Source of the DNA: Haloplanus sp.
Lineage (GTDB): Archaea > Halobacteriota > Halobacteria > Halobacteriales > Haloferacaceae
Direction of reading: 5' to 3'
Length of the DNA: 64,000 nt
Assembly (NCBI RefSeq): GCF_028275055.1
Contig: NZ_JAQCNJ010000039.1
Location: forward strand, 1 to 64,000
The position numbers and the translations under genes were made by a program. The first letter of the stretch is position 1. Every line of letters begins with the position of its first letter. The notes beneath the pieces are model-generated. The model did not search any database. It was not told the origin of the DNA and was given only the letters and a program-made list of their open reading frames with translations. Shown one piece after another: positions 43,862 through 52,922 of this stretch.

Positions 43862-43939
43862 GGCGAACACGTTCGGCGGACCCCTCGTTGCCGGACGGGC
43901 GCATGCCCCGAGGCGACGCCGGCCCCGAACCCATGCGAC

Positions 43940-44343
43940 GGGCGGTCCCAACGGCGGGGACGGTCGTTCTCGGTTGTTTCACCGTCCCGATGGGTGTGCG
44001 GCGATGAGGCGACGACGGTGGGGGTGGCGACTCCACCGACGCCGCCGGTTTCGACGACCGGATGAAGCGTGGGGTGTCGACACACGACGACGTCGTCCTC
44101 GCGAAGGACAACGGCGTCACCCTCGCGGCCGACCCGGCGGCCGGTGTTCCGCCGGGGACCACCGTTGTCCGGAGATGGCCCGGGCAGGACACACGGCACA
44201 ACGTCGTCGCCGGGGACGCCGACCCCGAGAGCGACCCCGTACCGGCGGAACGGCTCATCTCCGAGCATACCGCCGAGGAGCCGGGCACATACCGCTACGC
44301 CTGTACACCCCACCGACCGCTGTGGACGAGAGGCGTCCGGTGA
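43940..44343 (+). pseudogene. decayed halocyanin (blue copper protein) gene
   Basis: Bases from about 44025 read GGDSTDAAGFDDRMKRGVSTHDDVV, then PPGTTVVRRWPGQDTRHNVV and EPGTYRYACTPHRPLWTRGVR before the stop. This is the halocyanin fold. The His, Cys and second His copper ligands remain (HNVV, YACTPH) but the expected methionine is replaced (PLWTRG in place of PLGMRG), and the protein ends early. The signal-peptide part, MRRAVPTAGTVVLG, is in another frame. It is best read as a pseudogene. Confidence 0.6.
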
Positions 44344-44414
44344 CCGCGAGAACGGCCGCGGTCCTCGCGGTCCCGAGCCGCGTTCTTTTACCGTCTACAC
44401 CGACAACAACAGCT

Positions 44415-45050
44415 ATGAGCGACACACGACCGCGTGAACGGATCACGGTCTACTCCGACTACGTCTGCCCCTTCTGTTATCTGGGCCGGCAGTCGTTGTC
44501 GGTGTATCAGACCGACCGCGACGACCCGCTGGAGATCGACTGGCGGCCCTTCGACCTCCGCGCCGGCAGGCGTGGTCCCGACGGTGAGATCGACCCCGAT
44601 GCCGACGACGGCAAAGACGAGGACTACTACCAGCAGGCCCGCGAGAACGTCCGCCGACTCGCCAACGAGTACGACGTCGACATGGCACAGGAGATCGCCA
44701 CCGACGTGGACTCCCGGCCCGCCCAGATCGCCTCCTACCACGTCAGCGAGACCGAACCCTACGAGACGTGGCTGGCGTTCGACGAGGCCGTCTTCGAGGC
44801 GTTGTGGCTCGACGGGCGCGACATCGGCGACCGTGACGTTCTGGTCGACTGTGCGACCGACGCAGGGCTAACCGCGTCGGTCGTCGACGACGCGCTCTCG
44901 GACACCGACCTCGACACACGGCTCGACCGACTGTTCGAGGAGGCCAACGCCGAGGGGATCACCGGCGTCCCGACGTTCGCGTACGACGGCCACGCCGCCC
45001 GAGGAGCCGTCCCGCCCGCCCAACTGGCGCGGCTGGTTGACGGGACCTGA
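44415..45050 (+). CDS. DsbA-family thioredoxin-fold protein (FrnE-like)
   Basis: A 211-residue cytoplasmic protein with the CPFC redox motif (Cys18-Cys21) in VYSDYVCPFCYLGRQSL. LAFDEAVFEALWLDGRDIGD and EEANAEGITGVPTFAYDG complete the DsbA/FrnE fold with its cis-proline (GVPTF). Members act as disulfide oxidoreductases or polyketide-tailoring isomerases. No signal peptide is present. The start is ATG 44415. Confidence 0.87.
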   Translation: MSDTRPRERITVYSDYVCPFCYLGRQSLSVYQTDRDDPLEIDWRPFDLRAGRRGPDGEIDPDADDGKDEDYYQQARENVRRLANEYDVDMAQEIATDVDSRPAQIASYHVSETEPYETWLAFDEAVFEALWLDGRDIGDRDVLVDCATDAGLTASVVDDALSDTDLDTRLDRLFEEANAEGITGVPTFAYDGHAARGAVPPAQLARLVDGT

Positions 45051-45095
45051 TCTCGGTCCCACAACCTCTTGTCGGTCGCCGTGTTATACGGAACG

Positions 45096-46163
45096 ATGGA
45101 CGATTCACTCGCAAGCAGACGGCAGTTTTTAGGATTGAGTGGCGTGGCGGTGACCGCTGGACTTGCGGGCTGTAATTCGTCGCCACTGGCGGCCGACGGC
45201 GACACGGCGAGCGACGCTGGCTCGTACACCCAGATTTACCGCGACGCCATCGACTCGGTGTTGTTGATCCGGACCGACGAGGGAGGCGGAACCGGGTGGG
45301 TGTACGAGGGCGGCCACGTCGTCACGAACGCCCACGTCGTCGGCGAGGCAACATCGGTCGACCTCCGGACCGGCGACGGCCGCTGGCTGGACGGCGAGGT
45401 GATCGGCACCGACCCGAACAGCGATCTGGCGGTTATCGAGACGGACTCGCTCCCCGAGTCGGCGACACCGCTTTCTCTCGCCGAGGAACCGACGACCGTC
45501 GGTCAGGAGGTAATCGCCATCGGCAACCCATTCGACCTCGATGGCTCGGTGACGACGGGTATCGTCAGCGGCACCGACCGCTCCGTTCCCGCACCGACCG
45601 GCTACCGGATTCCCGACGCCATCCAGACCGACGCGGCGGTCAATCCGGGCAACAGCGGCGGACCGCTGATGTCGCTTGACGGCCGCGTGGTCGCCGTTAT
45701 CAACTCGGGGGGCGGCGACAACATCGCGTTCGGTATCTCCGCGGCCCTCGCCCGGCGTGTTCTCCCCGCGCTCATCGAGACAGGGTCGTTCGACCACTCC
45801 TTCCTCGGGGCGTCGCTGACCCCCATCACCCCGGACCTCGCCGAAGCGAACGACCTCGACGAACCGCGTGGACTGCTCGTCGTCGAGGTCATTCCCGACG
45901 GCCCGGCGGTGGACGTGTTGCAGCCAAGCGGCGAGAGCGTGATGGTCGACGGCGAGGCCGTTCCCGGCGGCGGCGACGTCGTGTTGTCCATCGGCGAAAC
46001 GACAACCGATACTACCGAGGCGCTTGGCAGCCACCTCGCCCTAGAGACGAGCCCCGGCGACACCGTCTCGCTCACCATCCTGCGCGACGGAGACGAGCGG
46101 ACCGTCGAGATGGAACTCGGGTCGCGCCCGGACCGGCCGGACCGGCCGGACCTGCCCTCGTGA
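45096..46163 (+). CDS. HtrA/DegP-type serine protease lipoprotein
   Basis: A 355-residue secreted protease. A Tat signal (SRRQFLGLSG) and lipobox at Cys26 (GLAGC) are followed by a trypsin-like domain with triad His80 (TNAHVV), Asp110 (NSDLAV) and Ser187 (NPGNSGGPL). Residues 255-340 form a PDZ domain. It likely clears misfolded proteins outside the membrane. The C-terminus has a repeated DRP motif. Start ATG 45096. Confidence 0.88.
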   Translation: MDDSLASRRQFLGLSGVAVTAGLAGCNSSPLAADGDTASDAGSYTQIYRDAIDSVLLIRTDEGGGTGWVYEGGHVVTNAHVVGEATSVDLRTGDGRWLDGEVIGTDPNSDLAVIETDSLPESATPLSLAEEPTTVGQEVIAIGNPFDLDGSVTTGIVSGTDRSVPAPTGYRIPDAIQTDAAVNPGNSGGPLMSLDGRVVAVINSGGGDNIAFGISAALARRVLPALIETGSFDHSFLGASLTPITPDLAEANDLDEPRGLLVVEVIPDGPAVDVLQPSGESVMVDGEAVPGGGDVVLSIGETTTDTTEALGSHLALETSPGDTVSLTILRDGDERTVEMELGSRPDRPDRPDLPS

Positions 46164-46243
46164 CCACGCGTTTTCGCCGCTGATAATCGGGGCGGACCAC
46201 TGATAGGCCACCCCGCCCTCGACTCCGACCGAGGACGGCCCAC

Positions 46244-48019
46244 ATGGAGTACCGCGCGGTCGTTGTCGTCTCGTTGCTCGTCGTGTTCGGAGCGGTGACG
46301 CCGGTGGCGCCCGCGACAGCCCAGTCCGAGTCCGGTGGCGATGGTTCCGCAGCCGCCTCCGTTTCCATCTCTGTCGACGGCACGCCGCTTGACAGCGGCG
46401 AGGCGTACCACACCCCGACAGACCCGTTGGTTCGGGTGACCGTGTCGGCCGATACACCCGTCTCGCTGGTCGAGGTTCGTGTCGATGGGACGACCAGACA
46501 CAGTTTCGAGCCGTCGAGCGAGGCGGTCGACCGGAGCCTTCCCCTCGAGTTGACGACGGGCGAGCATCGGGTGACGGTCGTCGTCAGGGCCGACGGCACC
46601 ACGACCCACGAGGCGACGATCACAAAGGACGACGCCGACCCGGTCGTCGCCTACGAGGACCCGATCGAGCCCGCACCACTCGATGACGAAATCCCGACCC
46701 TGACGGTTGAGGACTCGACGCTCACCGTCGCCGGCGAGATCAACGACTCGTCGTCCATCGAGTACGTCCGCATCGATCACGCCTACGAGTACGAACGTGG
46801 GGCGTCCCGCGACGGCGACGACGACGACGGGGACTTCGCATACAACGTCGATCAGGCCCCCTTCTCCCCCGAGGAACAGCTCCCGGTCAACACCGACGAC
46901 GGCGACACCAACGACGACGGCGACGACGACGACGTGGAGGGGCGCGATCAGCACCTCCTCCCCTCGCCGGGCACCCGATTCAACGAGTCGCTGACCCTCG
47001 CGCTCGGCACCAACTACCTCCGGATCGTGGTCACTGACGCGGCCGGCAACACGGCGGCCACCCACCTTTCGGTCACCGTCAGCGACGACACGCGCCCGAC
47101 GCTGAACGTGACCCACATCGAGTACGTGTCGCCGACGCGGCTACGCATCACCGGTCGTGTGACCGACGAGGTGGGGGTAAACGACGTCTGGCTACAGGAG
47201 ACCCGGAACACGACCGACGAGACCAAGGACGGAGCCGACACGGAGCGGGCGAGTGACACCGACGACGACCCCGACGAGACTCAAAACGTCACCGTCCGCC
47301 ATCGGCTGGTGTTCCCTCAGACGACGGCCCCCGACCGGAGCCGGCGGAACGTCAGTTTCGAAACCACGGTCTACCACCCACCGGGCGACGACACCGTCGT
47401 GGTCGGCGTGAACGACACCGCCCGAAACGACCGGGTCCGCAACTACTCGTTGTCGACGTTTCTCACGCCGACGATCAGCGTCGACGAGGGGCGGACCGGC
47501 TACGTCGACGGCGGCGATGTCGCGGTCGGTGGCCGCGTCGTCGACGGACAGATCGACGACGTCACCGTTGAGGCGGTTGCTCCGTCGACAGGCCGGATCG
47601 TCGACGCCCGGCCGGTTGACCTCGGGCAGGACGGAACCTTCCGAACGCGACTCGCCGGCGGCACGGACGCGACGCAGGTCCGGGTCCGGGTGCGCGACGT
47701 GAGCGGGGCCGAACACGTCGAGACAGTGACCGTCGACGAACCGGTCGACGATCCCACGCCCGTTTCCACCGCCCGGAGCGGGGACAACGGCGGTAGGGGT
47801 GACGGCACCGACGCCGATAAGACCGAGAGCGATCCCGCCGCGACGGTCCGAATCCCCGTGATCGGCATCACGTTCTCTGTCCCCGCCGTTGGCCTCCCTA
47901 GGCCGCTTGGCGCGTCTCTGTCGGTCCCACTCCCCCTCGTCGGACCGATCGACCTCCCCCTCGCAGCCGTCGGGGTTCTGCTTTTTGTGTTCGTTGTTGT
48001 CGTGGCTCGCGTCCGGTGA
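46244..48019 (+). CDS. secreted surface protein with Ig-like domains and C-terminal membrane anchor
   Basis: A 591-residue protein. An N-terminal Sec signal (VVVSLLVVFGAVTPVAPATAQ) is followed by beta-rich, Asp/Thr-rich Ig-like modules, with repeated Asn-x-Thr/Ser sequons (NVTHIEY, NVTVRHR, NVSFETT) that could be glycosylated. An acidic Asp run (about residues 180-235) and a C-terminal hydrophobic helix, VGVLLFVFVVVVARVR, anchor it. No enzymatic motif is seen. It is likely a surface adhesin or envelope component, but that is inference. Confidence 0.72.
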   Translation: MEYRAVVVVSLLVVFGAVTPVAPATAQSESGGDGSAAASVSISVDGTPLDSGEAYHTPTDPLVRVTVSADTPVSLVEVRVDGTTRHSFEPSSEAVDRSLPLELTTGEHRVTVVVRADGTTTHEATITKDDADPVVAYEDPIEPAPLDDEIPTLTVEDSTLTVAGEINDSSSIEYVRIDHAYEYERGASRDGDDDDGDFAYNVDQAPFSPEEQLPVNTDDGDTNDDGDDDDVEGRDQHLLPSPGTRFNESLTLALGTNYLRIVVTDAAGNTAATHLSVTVSDDTRPTLNVTHIEYVSPTRLRITGRVTDEVGVNDVWLQETRNTTDETKDGADTERASDTDDDPDETQNVTVRHRLVFPQTTAPDRSRRNVSFETTVYHPPGDDTVVVGVNDTARNDRVRNYSLSTFLTPTISVDEGRTGYVDGGDVAVGGRVVDGQIDDVTVEAVAPSTGRIVDARPVDLGQDGTFRTRLAGGTDATQVRVRVRDVSGAEHVETVTVDEPVDDPTPVSTARSGDNGGRGDGTDADKTESDPAATVRIPVIGITFSVPAVGLPRPLGASLSVPLPLVGPIDLPLAAVGVLLFVFVVVVARVR

Positions 48020-48020
48020 G

Positions 48021-48218
48021 CTACCGAGGGTAGCGGCACAGGCAAACAGCCAGCAGACCTGCCGCCAGTACCGAGCCACTCCCGGCCGCGAGACGGAGGG
48101 AGACACCCGATACAGCACCGACGGCAACACCACCGAAAAGGGCCAGTCCCATCGACGCGAGCAGGTAGTCGACCCCTCGCGGTCCCACGACCGTCGAACG
48201 AACGAACGAGTCGCCCAT
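48021..48218 (-). CDS. small membrane protein of unknown function
   Basis: A 65-residue protein starting MGDSFVRSTVVG, with one or two hydrophobic helices and a short basic tail. The stop lies two bases after that of the convergent surface-protein gene. The TAATTA-rich element at 48225-48240 lies directly upstream. Function unknown. Confidence 0.5.
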   Translation of the reverse strand: MGDSFVRSTVVGPRGVDYLLASMGLALFGGVAVGAVSGVSLRLAAGSGSVLAAGLLAVCLCRYPR

Positions 48219-48224
48219 GGCTGC

Positions 48225-48240
48225 TAATTACATTTAATTA
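48225..48240. promoter_or_regulatory. AT-rich inverted repeat upstream of the small membrane protein gene
   Basis: TAATTA, CATT, TAATTA: two copies of a six-base palindrome separated by four bases. It lies seven bases from the ATG at 48218, too close for a TATA box of a leaderless transcript, and could be an operator. The AT content stands out against the GC-rich background. Confidence 0.35.
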
Positions 48241-48319
48241 GGCCCATATACCTCTTTCGCTCCGACGGACCGGTGGGTGGACCGACACACACTTGCTCGC
48301 CTCGCCGGAATCGCGGTGT

Positions 48320-48586
48320 ATGGTCGGATCCCGCACCGCGACGGCGGCCGTCGGGTTGGCCGCGAGCGTCGACGTAAGCGTCGCCGCTTGGTACTATCTC
48401 GACACGCTGATCGCGTTTCTCCTTTTACCGTTCGTCCCCATTCTGTTTTCCCGGGGCGACGACGACGCGCCGCGCCGGGACTGTCCGGTGTGTGGGTTCA
48501 CCAGTCGCGACCCCTCGGTCGAGTACTGCCTACGCGATGGGACGCGTCTCGACCGGAGCAACGACCACGGATGCTGGGGACCGTAG
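48320..48586 (+). CDS. membrane-anchored zinc-ribbon protein
   Basis: An 88-residue protein with one hydrophobic segment (about residues 25-45) and a C-terminal CPVCGFTSRDPSVEYCLRDGTRL ribbon-like motif with three Cys and a likely fourth ligand in HGC. Start ATG 48320; an upstream start at 48293 is possible. It may tether a small partner to the membrane. Confidence 0.6.
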   Translation: MVGSRTATAAVGLAASVDVSVAAWYYLDTLIAFLLLPFVPILFSRGDDDAPRRDCPVCGFTSRDPSVEYCLRDGTRLDRSNDHGCWGP

Positions 48587-48628
48587 TTTATTAATACGAC
48601 TGGGCTAATTATGAGCCGATAGCCAGCC

Positions 48629-49558
48629 ATGGGGGGCGCGAACGGCGATTCGCCGACCGGGGGAAGTACGGCGCAGCGGCCGACCGCGACGCTACGATTA
48701 CTCCGGGGAGCCGCGGGTGGTGGAGACGAACTGTTGGAGGTGACGCCACGCGAGGCGAACGTTCTCGTCGTGTCGGTGTCGCGGTCGGTGGCCGACGTGG
48801 TACAGAACTGGCGGTCCACCGTCGGATCGCTTCCCGCCGCGTTCGCTCTCATCTCCTTTGCGGAACTCACCCGCTCGGCGGCGGACACGACGAACGGCCG
48901 GCCCGCCCGCCGGTCGCTCCCGGGGGGTGACATCACGTTGACGTCGATGGCCGACCCGGGCAACCTGCAACGTCTCGGGACGGCAGTGACACTGTATCTC
49001 GACGACTGGGCCGACTCCGACCGGGAGACTATCGTCTACATCGACGCGCTCTCTCCCCTGATCGAGGAAGCCGACACGGAGTCCGTGTTTCAGTTTCTTC
49101 ACCCGTTGATCCGAAGCATCGAGCACTCCGAGGCCGCACTGATCGCGCGACTCGCTCCCGACGCGGTCGGAGAGCGGACACGGAACACGCTTTGGCCCCT
49201 GTTCGACCGCGTGGTCGATCACACCGACGACCCCACCGAGGTCGACCGCGACACCATCCACGACCTACTCGGGAACCCCCGTCGGCGGTTCGTTCTCCGG
49301 AGCCTGTTCGAGAACCCCGAACTCGGACTGGAGCGACTGACCGCCGGCCTCGCCCGTTGGGAGAACGACACGGACGAACCGACCACAACGGAGCGCGAAC
49401 GGGCGTACACCGCCCTCGCATCGATCCACGTCCCGCGACTGGCCGAGGCAGGCGTTGCAACGTTCGACCGAGAGACAGAGCGGGTGCGTCTCGCCAGCGG
49501 TACGGCGAACATCGACCGACTCGAATGGTTACTGGAGTGGCCGTCCGAGGCGGAGTAG
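48629..49558 (+). CDS. DUF7504-family protein with C-terminal HTH
   Basis: A 309-residue protein of the haloarchaeal DUF7504 group, with a RecA/KaiC-like Rossmann domain (NVLVVSVSRSVADVV, TIVYIDALSPLIEEAD) but no Walker A. The C-terminal 80 residues contain a winged-helix-like DUF7344 segment, LLGNPRRRFVLRSLFEN. Together they suggest a signal-dependent transcription regulator. A TTTATTAAT element at 48588-48596 and CTAATTATG at 48604-48612 precede ATG 48629. Confidence 0.68.
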   Translation: MGGANGDSPTGGSTAQRPTATLRLLRGAAGGGDELLEVTPREANVLVVSVSRSVADVVQNWRSTVGSLPAAFALISFAELTRSAADTTNGRPARRSLPGGDITLTSMADPGNLQRLGTAVTLYLDDWADSDRETIVYIDALSPLIEEADTESVFQFLHPLIRSIEHSEAALIARLAPDAVGERTRNTLWPLFDRVVDHTDDPTEVDRDTIHDLLGNPRRRFVLRSLFENPELGLERLTAGLARWENDTDEPTTTERERAYTALASIHVPRLAEAGVATFDRETERVRLASGTANIDRLEWLLEWPSEAE

Positions 49559-49876
49559 TTACGGATCGGGGTCGACCCGAACCTCGCCGCCCGCGTCGAC
49601 GGCCACCCGACATCCCGCGAAGTCGAAGGTGACCGTCCCACCGTCCCGTGGCACGCCGTCGTGTCTCGGGCCGAAGAGCCGATTCAGCGCGTCCGGTCGG
49701 ATCGCGTCGTTGAGGTTCACGTCGGTCGGTTCGGTTCCGGTCGCGTCGAGAACCGCGTGGACCACCGTAACGCTCAGTTCTTCGTTACCCGTCTCCCGGT
49801 GATCGGCGACGTACACGCCGCGGTCCGGATCGTACTCGGTATTTCGACCGCCGTCGGTCGAGGAGAACTCCGGCAT
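49559..49876 (-). CDS. HalOD1 output-domain protein
   Basis: A 105-residue stand-alone HalOD1 domain: YDPDRGVYVADHRE, LSVTVVHAVLDATGTEPTD and VTFDFAGCRVAVDAGGEVRV match the pattern. HalOD1 is found as output domain of haloarchaeal response regulators. It faces the DUF7504 gene with no gap at their stops. ATG 49876 is the chosen start. Confidence 0.75.
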   Translation of the reverse strand: MPEFSSTDGGRNTEYDPDRGVYVADHRETGNEELSVTVVHAVLDATGTEPTDVNLNDAIRPDALNRLFGPRHDGVPRDGGTVTFDFAGCRVAVDAGGEVRVDPDP

Positions 49877-49994
49877 GCTGAGACGACCGTCGTTATCGGA
49901 CGATGCGGTGCCGGTCACAAAAGTGTGTGTCTACACCACACTGCACTCCGCTTCCGTTTCCGCCTTCGCCTTTGCCATCGACTCCGTTTCCCGG

Positions 49995-50534
49995 TCAGGA
50001 CTCCTCGAGTGCGTCGGTCAGCCCCCACTCCTCGGCGCGGGTTCGGGCCTCCTCCCGGGCTTGTTCGCGGATGGCCTCGATCTGTGACTCGTCGTCCAGA
50101 AACGACTCCACCGCGTCGGTGTCGTCGCCTCCCAACCGGTCCTCGGGCGCGGCGTCGCGGGTTCGCGTCACCAGGTCGCGGTCGTCGGTGAGTCGTTCCG
50201 CCGGCAGCCCGGGCGAGACCCGGAGTCCGTCGGCCTCGTGTGCGGCCGCGAGCGCCGATCGGTCGAGTTCGTAGAGGTCGACGCTGTACGGGCCCGGTCC
50301 CCGGACGTCTTCGAGGGCGTCGGCGCCACCCCGGTCGCTCGTGGTGCAGTACGCCAGCACCGGCACCCCCTCGGTGAAGGTGATGACGCCCCGCGTCTCA
50401 TCGCCCAGTAGCACCGCGTCCTGGGGTTCGACGACGGCGTACCCAGTGAGCCGTCGCTCCAGTGCGGTCGCGAGTGTCACCCCGAGATCGCCGACAACCC
50501 GTGACCGGAGCAGGTCGCCGTCGGGAATCTTCAT
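49995..50534 (-). CDS. conserved protein paired with MinD-type ATPase (DUF8054-like)
   Basis: A 179-residue protein starting MKIPDGDLLRSRVVGDLG that overlaps the stop of the MinD-type gene by four bases (50531-50534). ITFTEGVPVLAYCTTSDRGG and the acidic C-terminal helix EAIREQAREEARTRAEEW are conserved features of the group. It probably works with the ATPase, possibly as an effector. The DUF name is tentative. Confidence 0.6.
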   Translation of the reverse strand: MKIPDGDLLRSRVVGDLGVTLATALERRLTGYAVVEPQDAVLLGDETRGVITFTEGVPVLAYCTTSDRGGADALEDVRGPGPYSVDLYELDRSALAAAHEADGLRVSPGLPAERLTDDRDLVTRTRDAAPEDRLGGDDTDAVESFLDDESQIEAIREQAREEARTRAEEWGLTDALEES

Positions 50535-51304
50535 ACGTCGTCCGGGACGACCGCGCTCCGAAAACGGTCGGCGACGGTCCCGCTCGCCCCGTCGCGAACG
50601 CTGAGACGACTCGCCGCCTCGCGAAATGCCCGCGACGCCGGCGAGTCCGGCGCGTGGGCGAGCAAGGGTTCACCCGCCGCCCGGGCGCTTCGGGCGTCGT
50701 CGCTCTCCGGGACCACGCCAAGCGTCTCGCCGCCGAAGTAACGCTCCGCCCGATCGATGACCCGGTCGATCCCCCCGTCGTCGCGGACACGATTGAACAG
50801 CGTCCCCGCCGTCTCAGTGCCGTACGACCGGGCGTACTCCTGTACCTTCAGGCCGTCCGAGAGCGCCGGGATCGTCGGTTGGAGAACGACAACCGTTCGA
50901 TCGGCAAGCACGACCGGCAGGACCGCGCTTTTCGATCCGAGGGCGGCCGGCGAGTCCAACAAGAGTACGTCGGCGTCGGCGGCTAACGTCGCCACCACGT
51001 CCCGGAGTCGTTCGGGGTCGGCGGCTTGGAACGCCGCCAAACTCGTTCCACAGGGGACGACCCGCATGCCGAACCGGTCGTAGACGGCGTCGTCGACGGT
51101 CGCGTCCGCACCTTCGACCAGCAGGTCGTGAAGCGTCACCGTCGCGTCGTTGAGGCCGGCGTGAAAGAGCAGGTTCGCCATCCCGGTGTCGGCGTCGACG
51201 ACCGTCACGTCGTGGTCCTCGGCGAGGGCCATCCCCAGCGCGAGCGTACTCGTCGTTTTTCCCGTGCCACCCTTGCCGCTCGCTACGGCGAACGCCTCGA
51301 CCAT
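50531..51304 (-). CDS. MinD/ParA-family ATPase
   Basis: A 257-residue deviant-Walker ATPase with KGGTGKTT (residues 11-18), VTVVDADTGMANLL and LLLDSPAALG. It dimerises with ATP and positions partners in the cell. Haloarchaea carry several MinD paralogues that place archaella or chemosensory arrays, and none is known to define the division site. It is divergent from the paralogue gene at 51383. Confidence 0.85.
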   Translation of the reverse strand: MVEAFAVASGKGGTGKTTSTLALGMALAEDHDVTVVDADTGMANLLFHAGLNDATVTLHDLLVEGADATVDDAVYDRFGMRVVPCGTSLAAFQAADPERLRDVVATLAADADVLLLDSPAALGSKSAVLPVVLADRTVVVLQPTIPALSDGLKVQEYARSYGTETAGTLFNRVRDDGGIDRVIDRAERYFGGETLGVVPESDDARSARAAGEPLLAHAPDSPASRAFREAASRLSVRDGASGTVADRFRSAVVPDDV

Positions 51305-51382
51305 CGCCGACGGGTTACGGGCCGGCGGTGTTAAGGGTTCCCTTGGCCCAACCGTTTTACCGATCTACCCCCTCCCAGGGGT

Positions 51383-52918
51383 ATGCCATCCTCCTCGGCC
51401 GCGTTTCGGGAGCTTCTGGACGGACTCGATCCCGACGCGTTCGCCGCGTTCGTCGCGGCCCTGTACGAGGCCCGCGGCCGGGAAACCGACCGTGTCGACG
51501 GCGATATTCTCGTCTCCGACGGCGAACGAACCCGGCGCTTCGCCGTCCGGCACGACACGCCCCCGTCGACCGCCGTGGGCGACATCGACGCCGACGCCAT
51601 CGTCGTCCCGACCGCGGCGGGCGACACCGACACAGACGCCGCCGCCGACGTTATCGACGCCACCCGCCTCAGACGGATGTCGCTGTACGCCGTCGACGAC
51701 CCCGACCGAACGCGCCTGTTCCAGCGGTTTTTCGGCGTCGACACCGCCGATGTCGGCGTGGCCGACCCGTCCCCGGGCGACCGCGGCGCGAGCGACGACC
51801 CGGTGTCGTCGGGGTCGGACGTTGACTCCACGCGGTCGGTCGCGGACGATTCCTTTTCGTCTCAGTCCTCGCCACAGTCGGCGCCGACGACCGCCGGCCG
51901 AGCGGAGGGGGCCGGGCCGTCCGCCGAGCCCCTGAGCGACGACCCCGAGGCAAACGGTCCGAACCGCCTCCCCGCTCGCGGCCTCCTCCCGGTTGTGGGC
52001 GTTCTCCTGTCGGTCGTCGCTGTTACACTCGCCGTCGGTCCGGGACTGGCGGGGCTGGGATTCCCGTCGGTGGCCGACGGTGGTCCCGCCGGCGACGCCG
52101 CCGCGAACGACACGATGGCCACCGCCACGCCGACCACCGCCACGCCGACCGGCGGTCCGGCGGGGGCGTCGAGCCGCGACCCGCCGTCCACCCCCTCCGA
52201 TATCGAGGGTTCAGCGGACGGAGCAGAAGGACCGTACCCACCCGGTGTCGACGCGGACGGCATCGAGAACGCCTCGGTGCTCGCGGCGGCCCACGAGGCG
52301 ACGCTCTCCGGGCGTTCCTACCGGCTCTCGGTTGTCGACCGCGAGTTCCTCAGCGGGCAACCGACCGCCGCCGCGTGGGAGCAAACGGTGGTCGAAGGCC
52401 CGACCCGGTATCGCTCCACCGTCGAGGTGGCTGGAACGTTCCAGCGGCAACCGCGGGCCGTCGCCGACGCGACGGCGTACGCGGACGGGACCGAGCGGTT
52501 CGTCCGCCTGACAAACCGGACGGACGAAACCGGGACGATCCGGTTTGTCGACCGGCGGCCCGATGACAACGCCACCGCCGGCGGCCCCGGATGGCGCCGT
52601 ACCGCGCTCACCCGCGACGACGATCCGTTCGCGACCCGGACCGCGGCGTATCTGCGGCGGACGCTTGACGCGGAGAACTCGGCGTTGCTCGGGGCGTACG
52701 AACGCAACGGGACGCGGTACGTCTGGATCGAATTCCGTCGCCAGCCACCGAACGGTGCTCTCACCGTCGGGAGCCTCCTCGTCGACGAACGCGGCCTCGT
52801 CCACGAACTCCACTACGAGTACGCGTACGTCCCCGTCGGGGAGTCCCCGGTCCGAACGACGACCACCGTCCGGATCACGAGGGGAAACGTCACTGTCTCC
52901 CCGCCGTCGTGGCGCTGA
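51383..52918 (+). CDS. membrane protein, paralogue A of a pair around cbiP
   Basis: A 511-residue protein. Residues 1-110 form a restriction-endonuclease-fold-like domain (AFVAALYEARGRETDRVDGD, RRFAVRHD) without the catalytic residues of a nuclease being evident. A single hydrophobic segment near residue 200 follows, then a Thr/Ala-rich linker and a C-terminal domain starting VLAAAHEATLSGRSYRLSV, as in haloarchaeal DUF7537-type lipoproteins. A GTTTTACC element at 51353-51360 sets the start. Its C-terminal half is similar to the gene at 54455. Confidence 0.65.
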   Translation: MPSSSAAFRELLDGLDPDAFAAFVAALYEARGRETDRVDGDILVSDGERTRRFAVRHDTPPSTAVGDIDADAIVVPTAAGDTDTDAAADVIDATRLRRMSLYAVDDPDRTRLFQRFFGVDTADVGVADPSPGDRGASDDPVSSGSDVDSTRSVADDSFSSQSSPQSAPTTAGRAEGAGPSAEPLSDDPEANGPNRLPARGLLPVVGVLLSVVAVTLAVGPGLAGLGFPSVADGGPAGDAAANDTMATATPTTATPTGGPAGASSRDPPSTPSDIEGSADGAEGPYPPGVDADGIENASVLAAAHEATLSGRSYRLSVVDREFLSGQPTAAAWEQTVVEGPTRYRSTVEVAGTFQRQPRAVADATAYADGTERFVRLTNRTDETGTIRFVDRRPDDNATAGGPGWRRTALTRDDDPFATRTAAYLRRTLDAENSALLGAYERNGTRYVWIEFRRQPPNGALTVGSLLVDERGLVHELHYEYAYVPVGESPVRTTTTVRITRGNVTVSPPSWR

Positions 52919-52922
52919 CCGC

